From the NCBI GenBank assembly GCA_905193765.1, contig CAJJPZ010000060.1, positions 1-12,244 on the forward strand: a DNA stretch of 12,244 nt, read 5' to 3'. This DNA comes from an uncultured Eubacterium sp. GTDB taxonomy: Bacteria > Bacillota > Clostridia > Peptostreptococcales > Anaerovoracaceae. The position numbers were made by a program, and so were the translations under genes. How positions within the stretch are numbered: position 1 is the first letter of the stretch; every line of letters starts with the position of its first letter. Below, in pieces: positions 6,059 to 12,244 of the stretch. A model generated the notes under the pieces. The model was not told the DNA's origin, did not search any database, and worked only from the letters and a program-made list of their open reading frames with translations.

Positions 6059-7720
6059 CTACTTTATCAGAGCTTCAACTCTTGCTCTCGTCTTTTCTTC
6101 ACCGAGGATCTGCTGTATCTCCCAGATGTCCGGAGACTGCTGGCGTCCTGTCAGGGCGATCCTGATGACAGTGCTGACATGACCCACGTGACCCTTGTAT
6201 TCCTCAGGATGCTTTTTGAAATCCTTAGGCTTTGCAGCATATCCCAGCTCTGTACCTATATCTCTGATCTTGTCGAACCACTGGCTCTGATCGTCGCTGT
6301 GATCGTAAGTCTCGAGATATTTCTTCAGTATCAGGGATCTGTCTTCATCGCTGACATTCTCAGGCATCTCGTCTTCGATCCTGAAATAGTCGTCATAGAA
6401 ATAGCTTATGAAGTCGAAAATCTGCTTTCCGTATACAAGGTCTTTACGTGGCTTGTTGCCGCTGCGTCCAAGATCCAGTATTTTTGTGAGGTAATCCTCC
6501 CTGCCCTTGAACAGCGGCAATAGCTCAGTATTGAATTCCTCAGCCCATCCGACCATGAAATCGCAGAGGTCTGCAGCCGGTATCTTTACAAGCACGTCCT
6601 TCGAAACGTCGTTGAGCTTGTTGAGATCGAACAGCGCACCACCGCTGCTCATCTTCTCTGTAGTGAACTTGAATTCCTCCATCGGAGCGTCAGGATTCTC
6701 TATCCTCCACTCTTCGAAATTCGAATTGAGTATAGTCAGCAGGTATTCCTTCACTGCCTGCGGGTGATATCCTTCCTGTCTGTAGTAATCCAGTGAAAGC
6801 TCCGGATCCTTTCTCTTGCTCAGCTTTCTCTTGTTGCCATTGTCCAGTTTGAGGAGCTGCGCGGTGTGACAGTAAACAGGCATATCGAAGCCCAGCTTTT
6901 CGAAAAGCTCCACATGTATCGGCAGCGACATCAGCCACTCCTCACCTCTCACTACATGTGTGGTCCTCATGAAGTGATCGTCTATGACGTGTGCAAAGTG
7001 ATAAGTCGGTATCCCTGTAGCCTTGAGGATGATTATATCCTGATCGTTTTCAGGCATGGAAAGTTTACCTCTGATGGCGTCCTCTACCTCTATATACCTT
7101 ATCTCCTCTGATGGCAGATCGTGGTTTCCTGTAGAGCGGAGTCTTACGACATAAGGCTTTCCTGCATCTATGTTGGCCTTGATCTCATCGTAGGTAAGAT
7201 TCCTGCTCTGCTCAGCATACTTGCCGTATATACCTGTAGTCTCCTTTGCCTCTTCCTGAGCCTGTCTTATTGCTGCAAGCTCGTCCTCTGTGAGAAAGCA
7301 CGGATAAGCCATGCCTTCGGAAACCAGTTTCTTTGCAAAGCACTGGTATATCTCGCCTCTCTGGCTCTGGTAGTACGGGCCGTAATCGCCTTTTTCTCCA
7401 TCCAGCAGTGCACCCTCGTCAAAATCTATGCCGAAGAATCTCAGAGACGTGATTATAGTCTCTACAGCCCCCTCTACATATCTCTTGTCATCGGTGTCTT
7501 CTATCCTGAGATAGAACGTGCCTCCAGACTGATGCGCCAGCCGTTCGTCAACGAAAGCTCCATAGAGGTTCCCCAGATGTATGAATCCTGTAGGGCTAGG
7601 GCCAAGCCTTGTGACCATAGCTCCCTCAGGCAGCTCACGCTTCGGAAAAAGATTCTCGTAATCCTCAGGTTTTTTTTCTATATGCGGAAACAGCAATTCC
7701 GCCAGTTTATTGTTGTCCAT
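6059..7720 (-). CDS. gltX: glutamyl-tRNA synthetase
   Basis: This 553-residue class I aminoacyl-tRNA synthetase charges tRNA with glutamate. The HIGH-type motif appears as PSPTGFIHLGN (41-51) and the KMSKS-type motif as KLSKR (299-303), both diagnostic of GluRS. Other family segments are YLRIEDTD (70-77) and HVVRGEEWL (255-263). It is longer than the usual 470-490 residues and belongs to the elongated form I associate with Clostridia. The Cys-rich zinc motif of some GluRS proteins is missing. AAAGGAAGG lies just before the ATG. It could be a discriminating or a non-discriminating enzyme (also charging tRNA-Gln); the sequence alone does not settle this. It has its own terminator, and another separates it from the DUF2828 gene upstream. 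Confidence 0.95.
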   Translation of the reverse strand: MDNNKLAELLFPHIEKKPEDYENLFPKRELPEGAMVTRLGPSPTGFIHLGNLYGAFVDERLAHQSGGTFYLRIEDTDDKRYVEGAVETIITSLRFFGIDFDEGALLDGEKGDYGPYYQSQRGEIYQCFAKKLVSEGMAYPCFLTEDELAAIRQAQEEAKETTGIYGKYAEQSRNLTYDEIKANIDAGKPYVVRLRSTGNHDLPSEEIRYIEVEDAIRGKLSMPENDQDIIILKATGIPTYHFAHVIDDHFMRTTHVVRGEEWLMSLPIHVELFEKLGFDMPVYCHTAQLLKLDNGNKRKLSKRKDPELSLDYYRQEGYHPQAVKEYLLTILNSNFEEWRIENPDAPMEEFKFTTEKMSSGGALFDLNKLNDVSKDVLVKIPAADLCDFMVGWAEEFNTELLPLFKGREDYLTKILDLGRSGNKPRKDLVYGKQIFDFISYFYDDYFRIEDEMPENVSDEDRSLILKKYLETYDHSDDQSQWFDKIRDIGTELGYAAKPKDFKKHPEEYKGHVGHVSTVIRIALTGRQQSPDIWEIQQILGEEKTRARVEALIK

Positions 7721-7763
7721 ATCGACCTTCCTTTATCTTGAATACAAAATCGTCCTGTTCAAT

Positions 7764-7789
7764 ACAAAGACCGGATGAGCCATCCGGTC
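7764..7789 (-). terminator. terminator of the DUF2828 gene
   Basis: GACCGGATG (7769-7777) and CATCCGGTC (7781-7789) form a perfect 9-bp stem with a 3-base loop. On the minus strand it runs into TTTGTATTG. It separates the DUF2828 transcript from gltX. Confidence 0.75.
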
Positions 7790-7801
7790 ATACATCATTA
7801 T

Positions 7802-7827
7802 TGTATCAAGAAACCCGCCTTGATGCA
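7802..7827 (-). other. hairpin just after the DUF2828 stop codon
   Basis: TGTATCAAG (7802-7810) and CTTGATGCA (7819-7827) pair over 9 positions with one G-T wobble. The hairpin lies about 28 bases past the stop and just before the terminator. It may stabilise the mRNA 3' end. Confidence 0.35.
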
Positions 7828-7854
7828 AGATTAAAGGCTGCCGGGTCTGCGCCT

Positions 7855-9345
7855 TTACACTGTGATACATGCATACCGCTGGCTGCTGACGGTCTTCATC
7901 ATAAACTCGTATGGATCTGCAGCTCCCGATGCTATCATTGAGAATATCCTCGGAGTACATCCGGAAACCAGGATCACACCCTGCTCGTTCATCGTCACAG
8001 GCATCTGGTTCGTCCTGCTCTGGACATTCCAGAATACCACACGTGGGAGCCTGTATCCGCATTTTGTATAAAGGTCCCTGGCATATTCGAAATTCGTTAC
8101 ATCTGCGCCTTTCGTACAGCAGTCGAACTCCATGTCGGAGATTATGTAAAGTGTCGAAGGCAGATCCTCCTGTCTCATTCTGTTTCTCACAGCTGTTTTG
8201 AGTATCACTTCGAACACCTTCTGTATATCTGTGCTGCCCACCTCATTCCAGCTTTTGCAGTAATAGGTTTTCTCAAATATATCCCTGCCCTGCACCTTCA
8301 CGATCTGAGGATTTTCCGAAAATGTCATGAAGTGCCCTGCGAAAGCACCTTTACTGTGCTCTGCAAAGTATATACCCAGTGAAATAGCAATGGATGCAGG
8401 CAATGGCGTCCCATATGCATACATAGATGCCGATCCGTCTATTATGACCAGTGCATTGTCGTCAGCTGCGAAATCATCAAGCCTGTTCCATGCGATATCC
8501 ATCGCCATGCGCTCGTTCTCACTGACATAATCCGGTCCGAACTTGTTTTTCAATACAGAAGCTACTATATCGTATGGCATAAGCGTATCGGTGTTCATCT
8601 TTGCCTCACCAGACTCCACCTTGTGCAGATAAGTACGATATCTGAAGCCGTCGTTCCTGAGGAAAGCCTTCCTGTACCGGAACATTGCCTTTGAAGGCAG
8701 ATCCTGATATTCAAAAGTATAGTTTTCTTCCCGGAGATCGTTTTCCACGATCCTGAGGTATGCACGGAGCCTGCTGAGGGTCTTCCTGTACGCAGCATAG
8801 TCCATGCCGAGGCTTGTACTGATGACTGCTGCTTTTTTTCTCGTATCCCTGCTGGATGCATTTATGGACGGCAGCCATTTCGCAAGAAGAGATATGCCTT
8901 CGACCTGCTCCATCCCTGCTACGTCTTTCTCAAGCTGCTGCTTTATGACTTCAGACGCTGCAGCTGACGGTTCCGGACAGCCTGAAACAGCAAGTTCCAC
9001 AAGGTCGTCGAACCTCCCGAATTCGGGTATGTATTCCATATTCCTGACGATGGCTCCCGGATCAAAATGTGCCAGCCAGGCTGCCATGGCTCGGAACACC
9101 CTGCGCTCTCCGATACCTCCCCGGATATCCCTGATATAGAACATTATCTTCATCGCAGTATCGGGGTCTTCGGCGTATGCACGCATGAAAAGCTCCGTTA
9201 TATCGGTCTCGCAGGCGTTCCTCATGGCTCCTGCCCGTGAAAAAAGATCCAGGCATGCCGAATTTGTTGTCCTGTAAGATGCCGCACCGTTTTCAGTGCG
9301 GGCCATATTCGTTTCTTTTCTGAGGAGTTTTATAAAATCAAACAT
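7855..9345 (-). CDS. DUF2828 / TROVE-like protein with C-terminal von Willebrand A domain (Ro60 relative)
   Basis: The 496-residue product has two parts. Residues about 30-270 are helical and resemble the TROVE/HEAT-repeat ring of Ro60, including FYIRDIRGGIGERR (69-82). Residues about 295-470 form a von Willebrand A domain with a complete MIDAS: DGSAS (303-307), Thr372 in GSTD and Asp404 in SDMEF. The segments SDMEFD, VVFWNV (436-441) and GVILVSG (456-462) fit the DUF2828 family as I know it. Ro60-type proteins bind misfolded RNAs and Y RNAs; the RNA role here is inferred. The start is the Met at 9345, because AGGAGG lies 6 bases upstream. A longer frame reaching 9390 begins with TTG, lacks a ribosome binding site and would overlap the RNA element at 9389-9461. 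Two WYL genes lie upstream on the same strand and a terminator follows. Confidence 0.85.
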   Translation of the reverse strand: MFDFIKLLRKETNMARTENGAASYRTTNSACLDLFSRAGAMRNACETDITELFMRAYAEDPDTAMKIMFYIRDIRGGIGERRVFRAMAAWLAHFDPGAIVRNMEYIPEFGRFDDLVELAVSGCPEPSAAASEVIKQQLEKDVAGMEQVEGISLLAKWLPSINASSRDTRKKAAVISTSLGMDYAAYRKTLSRLRAYLRIVENDLREENYTFEYQDLPSKAMFRYRKAFLRNDGFRYRTYLHKVESGEAKMNTDTLMPYDIVASVLKNKFGPDYVSENERMAMDIAWNRLDDFAADDNALVIIDGSASMYAYGTPLPASIAISLGIYFAEHSKGAFAGHFMTFSENPQIVKVQGRDIFEKTYYCKSWNEVGSTDIQKVFEVILKTAVRNRMRQEDLPSTLYIISDMEFDCCTKGADVTNFEYARDLYTKCGYRLPRVVFWNVQSRTNQMPVTMNEQGVILVSGCTPRIFSMIASGAADPYEFMMKTVSSQRYACITV

Positions 9346-9388
9346 TCCTGTCCTCCTTCCACTGCTGCTGATATTTTTTAAAAGGAAC

Positions 9389-9461
9389 AAGGCACAAAAA
9401 AGCTTTTTGGTTCTGATGTGTTTGTATGTCGCTTATATCTCCTGTTTGCTGTATGTGCCTT
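9389..9461 (-). ncRNA. second Y RNA-like element (YrlB-like candidate)
   Basis: On the minus strand AAGGCACA (9461-9454) pairs perfectly with TGTGCCTT (9396-9389), enclosing about 57 bases. The element echoes the neighbouring tRNA-like RNA: after the 5' arm both carry (A)CAGCAAA, and both 3' arms end in CCTTG. The stem bases differ in a compensatory way (GGTGCA/TGCACC against GGCACA/TGTGCC), which supports a real stem. No tRNA-like arms are seen inside. It lies in the leader of the DUF2828 mRNA, so it could be a separate small RNA or a cis-acting structure. A T-rich stretch follows the 3' arm. Confidence 0.45.
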
Positions 9462-9470
9462 TAATATAGC

Positions 9471-9577
9471 AAGGTGCATATTTTACCCAGGCGGGATTCG
9501 AACCCGCATCCCGTTCCGGTCTCCCCACCGGATGCGCTGCCATTACGCTACAAGGTCCGTTTTGCTGTCTGCACCTT
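9471..9577 (-). ncRNA. Y RNA-like noncoding RNA with tRNA-mimic module (YrlA-like candidate)
   Basis: About 107 nt on the minus strand. The ends pair as AAGGTGCA (9577-9570) with TGCACCTT (9478-9471), followed by an asymmetric internal loop. A short ACCT/GGGT helix (9556-9553, 9488-9485) then leads into a tRNA-like core. The core has D-stem GCGT/GCGC (9548-9545, 9537-9534) with loop AATGGCA, a hairpin in place of the anticodon arm (9532-9515) and a perfect T-arm GCGGG-TTCGAAT-CCCGC (9507-9491). Bacterial Y RNAs bound by Ro60 proteins are known to join an end-to-end stem to such a tRNA mimic, and a Ro60-like gene lies 126 bases downstream. A true tRNA is unlikely: the acceptor stem has two mismatches and a wobble, and the central hairpin cannot form a normal anticodon loop. 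Automatic tools may still label it tRNA or tRNA pseudogene. Confidence 0.65.
9491..9550 (-). other. tRNA-like module within the Y RNA candidate
   Basis: T8-A9 equivalents, a D-arm with the conserved GG pair in its loop (9541-9540), a 6-bp stem TCCGGT/ACCGGA with loop GGGGAG, a 7-base variable region and a canonical TTCGAAT T-loop follow in tRNA order and spacing. There is no U at position 33 and no 7-base anticodon loop. Confidence 0.75.
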
Positions 9578-9589
9578 TACCGTGATTTG

Positions 9590-9598
9590 ATGATACCA
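9590..9598 (-). promoter_or_regulatory. extended -10 promoter of the Y RNA-like gene
   Basis: The minus strand reads TGG-TATCAT. The start would be near 9583, about 6 bases before the outer stem, as expected for a small RNA gene. The 10-mer GTGGTATCAT is identical to that before the PHP gene at 11939-11948. No -35 at normal spacing is seen. Confidence 0.5.
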
Positions 9599-9619
9599 CT
9601 GTCCTCAGTATCTATCCCG

Positions 9620-10540
9620 TCAAAAAAGTTGCGAACACTGTCTCTGCATTTCAAGCCGTTCCCGTATCATATCGATGAAGCTTTCAGGTTCTGTCACTTT
9701 CACCACAGGACCGAAGGACAGTATCCGTATCAGCATTTCCGTACGGTCTTCCTTGTCATAATACAGTTTCACCATGAATCTGCCATCGTCGAGTTTCCTG
9801 GTTTCCTTTTTCAGATGTGAAAAATGCAGCATGAACCGCTCGAGGGCGTTTCGTTCATCTTTGAGTTCCAGTATCACATGATCTGTTTCAGAAGCAGCAG
9901 AGTCTCTTTCCTCTCTATCGGGATCAAAGATCTGCCCAAGGCTGCAGCTCCTTATCCTTGCCAGGTTTATCATCCGCCTGTCCTCACCGCCGTACAGTCT
10001 GAGCCGGAATTTGTCATCTTTGAGGGAGTATTCCAGCTGCGCAGGTCGGCATATCCAGTGATGCTCAAGACCTTTCCTCGACGTGAATGATATCTCGATC
10101 TCACGGCTTTCTTTCAGCGCTGTGAGTATCGTCCTGAAATTTTTTATATATCCTTCATCCTCATATGGGTCTCCATCTGAATACTGGTCGAAATACACCA
10201 CTGTGTCAGGCCTGAACAGAGGCTCCACATCATCGAGACCTGTCGGACTGACATCGAACAGTTTTATCCTGGGATCCTCCAGCAGTGCCTTCATCCATCT
10301 TCGTTGCATCTGCGTGAGAGGCATGGCCGGCTCATGTTTCAGTGGCGTGGACCAGTCTTCCGAAACAAGGGGCCATTCCCGGCTCGTCAGAGCCTCCGGT
10401 ATCCGTATCATGCTTTCACCGAAACCTTTCTGTTCTATTATTTCGTACATGCGCTGCTGTGTCAGCGTTCCTTTCACAGCTTCCTTCAGTATTCCAGCAA
10501 CTGTATTGAAATATGTACCGTATATCTCACTGAACAGCAT
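9620..10540 (-). CDS. WYL-domain regulator (second of a pair)
   Basis: A 306-residue protein with a WYL domain at about 132-205 (SLKDDKFRLRLYGGEDRRMINLARIRS region) and a C-terminal WYL extension ending in ILSFGPVVKVTEP (about 277-289). WYL domains sense ligands, often nucleic acids or nucleotides, in bacterial transcription regulators. An N-terminal helix-turn-helix is not obvious, so it may act together with its neighbour as a pair, as in PafB/PafC. The start is set at 10540 because GGAGGT (10548-10553) lies 7 bases upstream; a longer frame to 10609 has no such signal. The start overlaps the end of the upstream WYL gene by 14 bases, implying co-translation. The Y RNA-like gene begins about 35 bases after the stop, with no terminator between. 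Confidence 0.85.
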   Translation of the reverse strand: MLFSEIYGTYFNTVAGILKEAVKGTLTQQRMYEIIEQKGFGESMIRIPEALTSREWPLVSEDWSTPLKHEPAMPLTQMQRRWMKALLEDPRIKLFDVSPTGLDDVEPLFRPDTVVYFDQYSDGDPYEDEGYIKNFRTILTALKESREIEISFTSRKGLEHHWICRPAQLEYSLKDDKFRLRLYGGEDRRMINLARIRSCSLGQIFDPDREERDSAASETDHVILELKDERNALERFMLHFSHLKKETRKLDDGRFMVKLYYDKEDRTEMLIRILSFGPVVKVTEPESFIDMIRERLEMQRQCSQLF

Positions 10541-11780
10541 CTTCTTCACCTCCGTACATTTCATACATGGCCTCAAGATCGCTGTGCAGGCTCTCTGTGA
10601 CAGATCCATTGCTGCATGAAATGCTCTCGATCCGCCCTGTGAAAGTCCTTATCCACGGTTTCATCTCCGCAGCATCGTAGACGTCTATGCTGTATCTCAG
10701 CCGCCCACCGCCAAGGTCTGTTATCTCCCCATGTCTGCCTTCACGCCTGAGTCTTCCCAGTATATGATCATCCTCCGGCCCCAGCTTAAGGATCATTTCC
10801 AGATGCTCCGTGTTCACAGTCTCTCCATCACCGCTGGATGTGTTCCAAAGATACTGCATGAAATCCGCTTCCTGCGCTTCGAAACTTTCCATATCTTCAT
10901 CTGTCTTCCCGGAAAAAGCCACTTTCTTTATGTTATCGAGACGGTACATATTGAATCTGCTGTCCCCAATGTCCTTTCCCAGTACATATCCCCTGCCGTC
11001 CTGGGTGCTCATGAATATCCTGGCAGGCAGTATGCGGTGTCTCAGGACTCTGCGGCTCCGTCTGCTGAAAATGTCCAGCGTCACTTCCCACCTGTCGCTT
11101 ATGGCTTCAAGCAGTGAGCATGTTATATCGCTTTCCAGTACATGGAGTATGTAATGATGCTTGAACGATAATATGTCCGATGTGTGCTCACATTTGTCCA
11201 GCAGGAACGAGCCAATGACGCCGGCGGGTGCTGTTTCCGTGAAAAAATCCAGCGCATCCTGCCACGATGCAAGATCCGTGTGTTCGTCTGTCAGAGAATA
11301 AACCACCCTGCGGCCGCTTTTCCTGCTCTGCAGTATCCCCGCACCAACGTATTCCTTGAGTTTCTTGCGCACCGTGGATTCATCCGGCAGCTTCACATCG
11401 CCGAAACTACTCAGATAGTCGCTGCAGATAAGGTCCGTTATCTCCGATACGGACAGTCCGCCCTGTTCACAGAGGATATCGAGTATATAAAAATTAAGCG
11501 TTATATCATTGTCAGTAAAGCTCTTCGCTTTGAAAGCCCTGTACAGCGGATTGTGCATGATGCTCCTGCTGTCCACGGAAATAAAAGTTACTTTTCCCGT
11601 GCTGTCCTGCCGGAAAGACATATACTCTCCCAGCCAGCTTTCGATGCGTCTGCGCTCATTGTCGTAGCTCCTGGCTGACTTCCCGTCGTATTCATCCCTC
11701 GTCCTGAATCCGTATACGTAAAACTGCCTCATGTATTCTCTTATCCTGCCGAAATCCTTGATAAGTTCGCTGTATGCCAT
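10527..11780 (-). CDS. winged-helix WYL-domain transcriptional regulator (first of a pair)
   Basis: A 417-residue protein. Residues about 93-165 look like a winged helix, with a recognition helix near 134-146 and a basic wing (SRKSGRRVVYSL). The WYL domain covers about 206-290, including RRVLRHRILPARIFMS (about 243-258) and YRLDNIKKV (279-287). A C-terminal extension follows (about 325-390). It probably senses a ligand and regulates this locus; the ligand is not identifiable. AGGAGG lies 7 bases before the ATG. It is first in the minus-strand cluster and overlaps the next gene by 14 bases. Similar WYL regulators control DNA-damage and phage-defence loci in other bacteria, which is a comparison and not evidence of function here. 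Confidence 0.85.
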   Translation of the reverse strand: MAYSELIKDFGRIREYMRQFYVYGFRTRDEYDGKSARSYDNERRRIESWLGEYMSFRQDSTGKVTFISVDSRSIMHNPLYRAFKAKSFTDNDITLNFYILDILCEQGGLSVSEITDLICSDYLSSFGDVKLPDESTVRKKLKEYVGAGILQSRKSGRRVVYSLTDEHTDLASWQDALDFFTETAPAGVIGSFLLDKCEHTSDILSFKHHYILHVLESDITCSLLEAISDRWEVTLDIFSRRSRRVLRHRILPARIFMSTQDGRGYVLGKDIGDSRFNMYRLDNIKKVAFSGKTDEDMESFEAQEADFMQYLWNTSSGDGETVNTEHLEMILKLGPEDDHILGRLRREGRHGEITDLGGGRLRYSIDVYDAAEMKPWIRTFTGRIESISCSNGSVTESLHSDLEAMYEMYGGEEDAVQ

Positions 11781-11833
11781 GGTGATGCCTCCTTACCTGC
11801 TGCTATTCGCTGTCAGTTATAAGCTATGTCTCG

Positions 11834-11842
11834 ATTATAGCA
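11834..11842 (-). promoter_or_regulatory. extended -10 promoter of the WYL gene cluster
   Basis: The minus strand reads TGC-TATAAT, a perfect -10 with the extended TGn. A weaker TGC-TATAAA copy lies about 21 bases further upstream. The start would be near 11827, giving a leader of about 47 nt. Confidence 0.65.
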
Positions 11843-11939
11843 TACGGATATTTTATAGCACTCACCCTGCATATAAAATATTATTTTTTTGTAAACTCCA
11901 CGATTTTTCATATTATCAACAAACTTTTCCCGCAAAAAG

Positions 11940-11948
11940 TGGTATCAT
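11940..11948 (+). promoter_or_regulatory. extended -10 promoter of the PHP-domain gene
   Basis: TGG-TATCAT lies about 40 bases before the TTG start of the plus-strand gene. The surrounding DNA is AT-rich; no clear -35 is seen. It is divergent from the WYL promoter about 100 bases away. Confidence 0.5.
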
Positions 11949-11987
11949 ATATGTGTTGAATATTTTTAAGTGATCGAGGCGATAATA

Positions 11988-12244
11988 TTGAAATTAGACT
12001 TACATTGTCATACAAAGGAAGGTTCGCTGGACTCTAAGGTCCCTGTGAGTGAATTTGCAGATAAATTCATGCGTCTGGGATTCGACGGGTTCATGATAAG
12101 CGACCATAACAGTTACAGGGGCTGCAAAGCCTGGGACAGGATCAAGGACGATCCCAAATACAAAGATCTTACGGTTATAAGAGGTATAGAATATGATACC
12201 AAGGATGCGGGTCATGTGCTGGTGATCATGCCGGATGACCTTTA
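11988..12244 (+). CDS. PHP-domain metal-dependent phosphoesterase (partial, runs off the window)
   Basis: The first 85 residues are visible. They hold the PHP-domain start DLHCHT (4-9) with the metal-binding His-x-His pair, then SDHN (about 37-40) and RGIEYDTKDAGHVLVI, all in the order seen in PHP phosphoesterases. Such proteins hydrolyse phosphoester bonds, for example in nucleotides or histidinol phosphate, using two or three metal ions. The frame starts at TTG, because GAGG (11976-11979) lies 8 bases upstream and no ATG is nearby in frame; the first in-frame ATG would delete the metal site. It is transcribed away from the WYL cluster. The 3' end is missing because the window ends. Confidence 0.8.
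   Translation, partial: MKLDLHCHTKEGSLDSKVPVSEFADKFMRLGFDGFMISDHNSYRGCKAWDRIKDDPKYKDLTVIRGIEYDTKDAGHVLVIMPDDL

Noticed and set aside
9346..9390. Longer N-terminus for the DUF2828 protein
   Set aside because: It would begin at TTG without a ribosome binding site, overlapping the RNA stem; the ATG at 9345 has an ideal AGGAGG.
9463..9471. Separate promoter for the second RNA element (TGC-TATATT on the minus strand)
   Set aside because: The -10 match is fair, but the start would fall inside the 5' arm of the stem, so it would not yield the complete structure. It could still serve the DUF2828 mRNA.
9484..9557. A functional tRNA gene on the minus strand
   Set aside because: D and T arms are good, but the acceptor stem has two mismatches and a wobble, there is no U33 and the central hairpin has a 6-bp stem with a 6-base loop. 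An outer 8-bp stem encloses the whole unit, which fits a Y RNA better.
1..12244. CRISPR arrays, insertion sequences, phage genes or rRNA
   Set aside because: No regularly spaced direct repeats, transposase or integrase motifs, or rRNA signatures were seen on either strand.

Overview
The window looks like chromosomal DNA of an anaerobic, moderately low-GC Firmicute of the class Clostridia. This rests on strong AGGAGG ribosome binding sites, heavy use of ATA (Ile) and AGA/AGG (Arg) codons, a ferredoxin-nitroreductase fusion, an elongated glutamyl-tRNA synthetase and a CadC/CadA pair. I cannot fix genus or species from the sequence alone.

Layout, left to right. (1) Positions 1-325 hold no gene, but carry a terminator, several hairpins and a repeated GGAAATATC element. 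(2) A minus-strand ferredoxin-domain nitroreductase (326-1111) follows, then a minus-strand APC-family permease (1310-2710) with its own terminator. The permease is preceded by a near-consensus sigma-54 (-24/-12) promoter in a palindrome-rich intergenic region. (3) Facing right is the heavy-metal operon cadC-cadA (3167-5930): a Cys/His metal sensor with two matched operators around its promoter, and a Zn/Cd/Pb P1B ATPase whose actuator domain carries a roughly 93-residue His/Cys/Asp-rich insert. (4) A hairpin terminator separates cadA from the convergent glutamyl-tRNA synthetase (6059-7720, minus).

(5) The most interesting region is 7769-11842 on the minus strand. In order of transcription it holds two overlapping WYL-domain regulator genes, a gene-free 274 bp stretch, and a DUF2828/TROVE-like protein with an intact von Willebrand A metal site (a relative of the Ro60 RNA-binding protein). 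The gene-free stretch encodes what looks like a bacterial Y RNA: a tRNA-like core (D-arm, anticodon-arm-like hairpin, perfect T-arm) closed by an outer 8-bp stem, with an extended -10 promoter placed just before it. A second element with a covarying outer stem and the same internal ACAGCAAA motif follows directly. Known bacterial Ro60 operons pair a Ro60 protein with tRNA-mimicking Y RNAs. Here the same architecture appears with a DUF2828 protein and a WYL regulator pair, which I infer to be an undescribed ribonucleoprotein system.

(6) At the right edge a divergent plus-strand gene for a PHP-domain phosphoesterase begins with a TTG codon at 11988 and runs off the window.

All functional calls are from motif reading. 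No database or folding computation was run.
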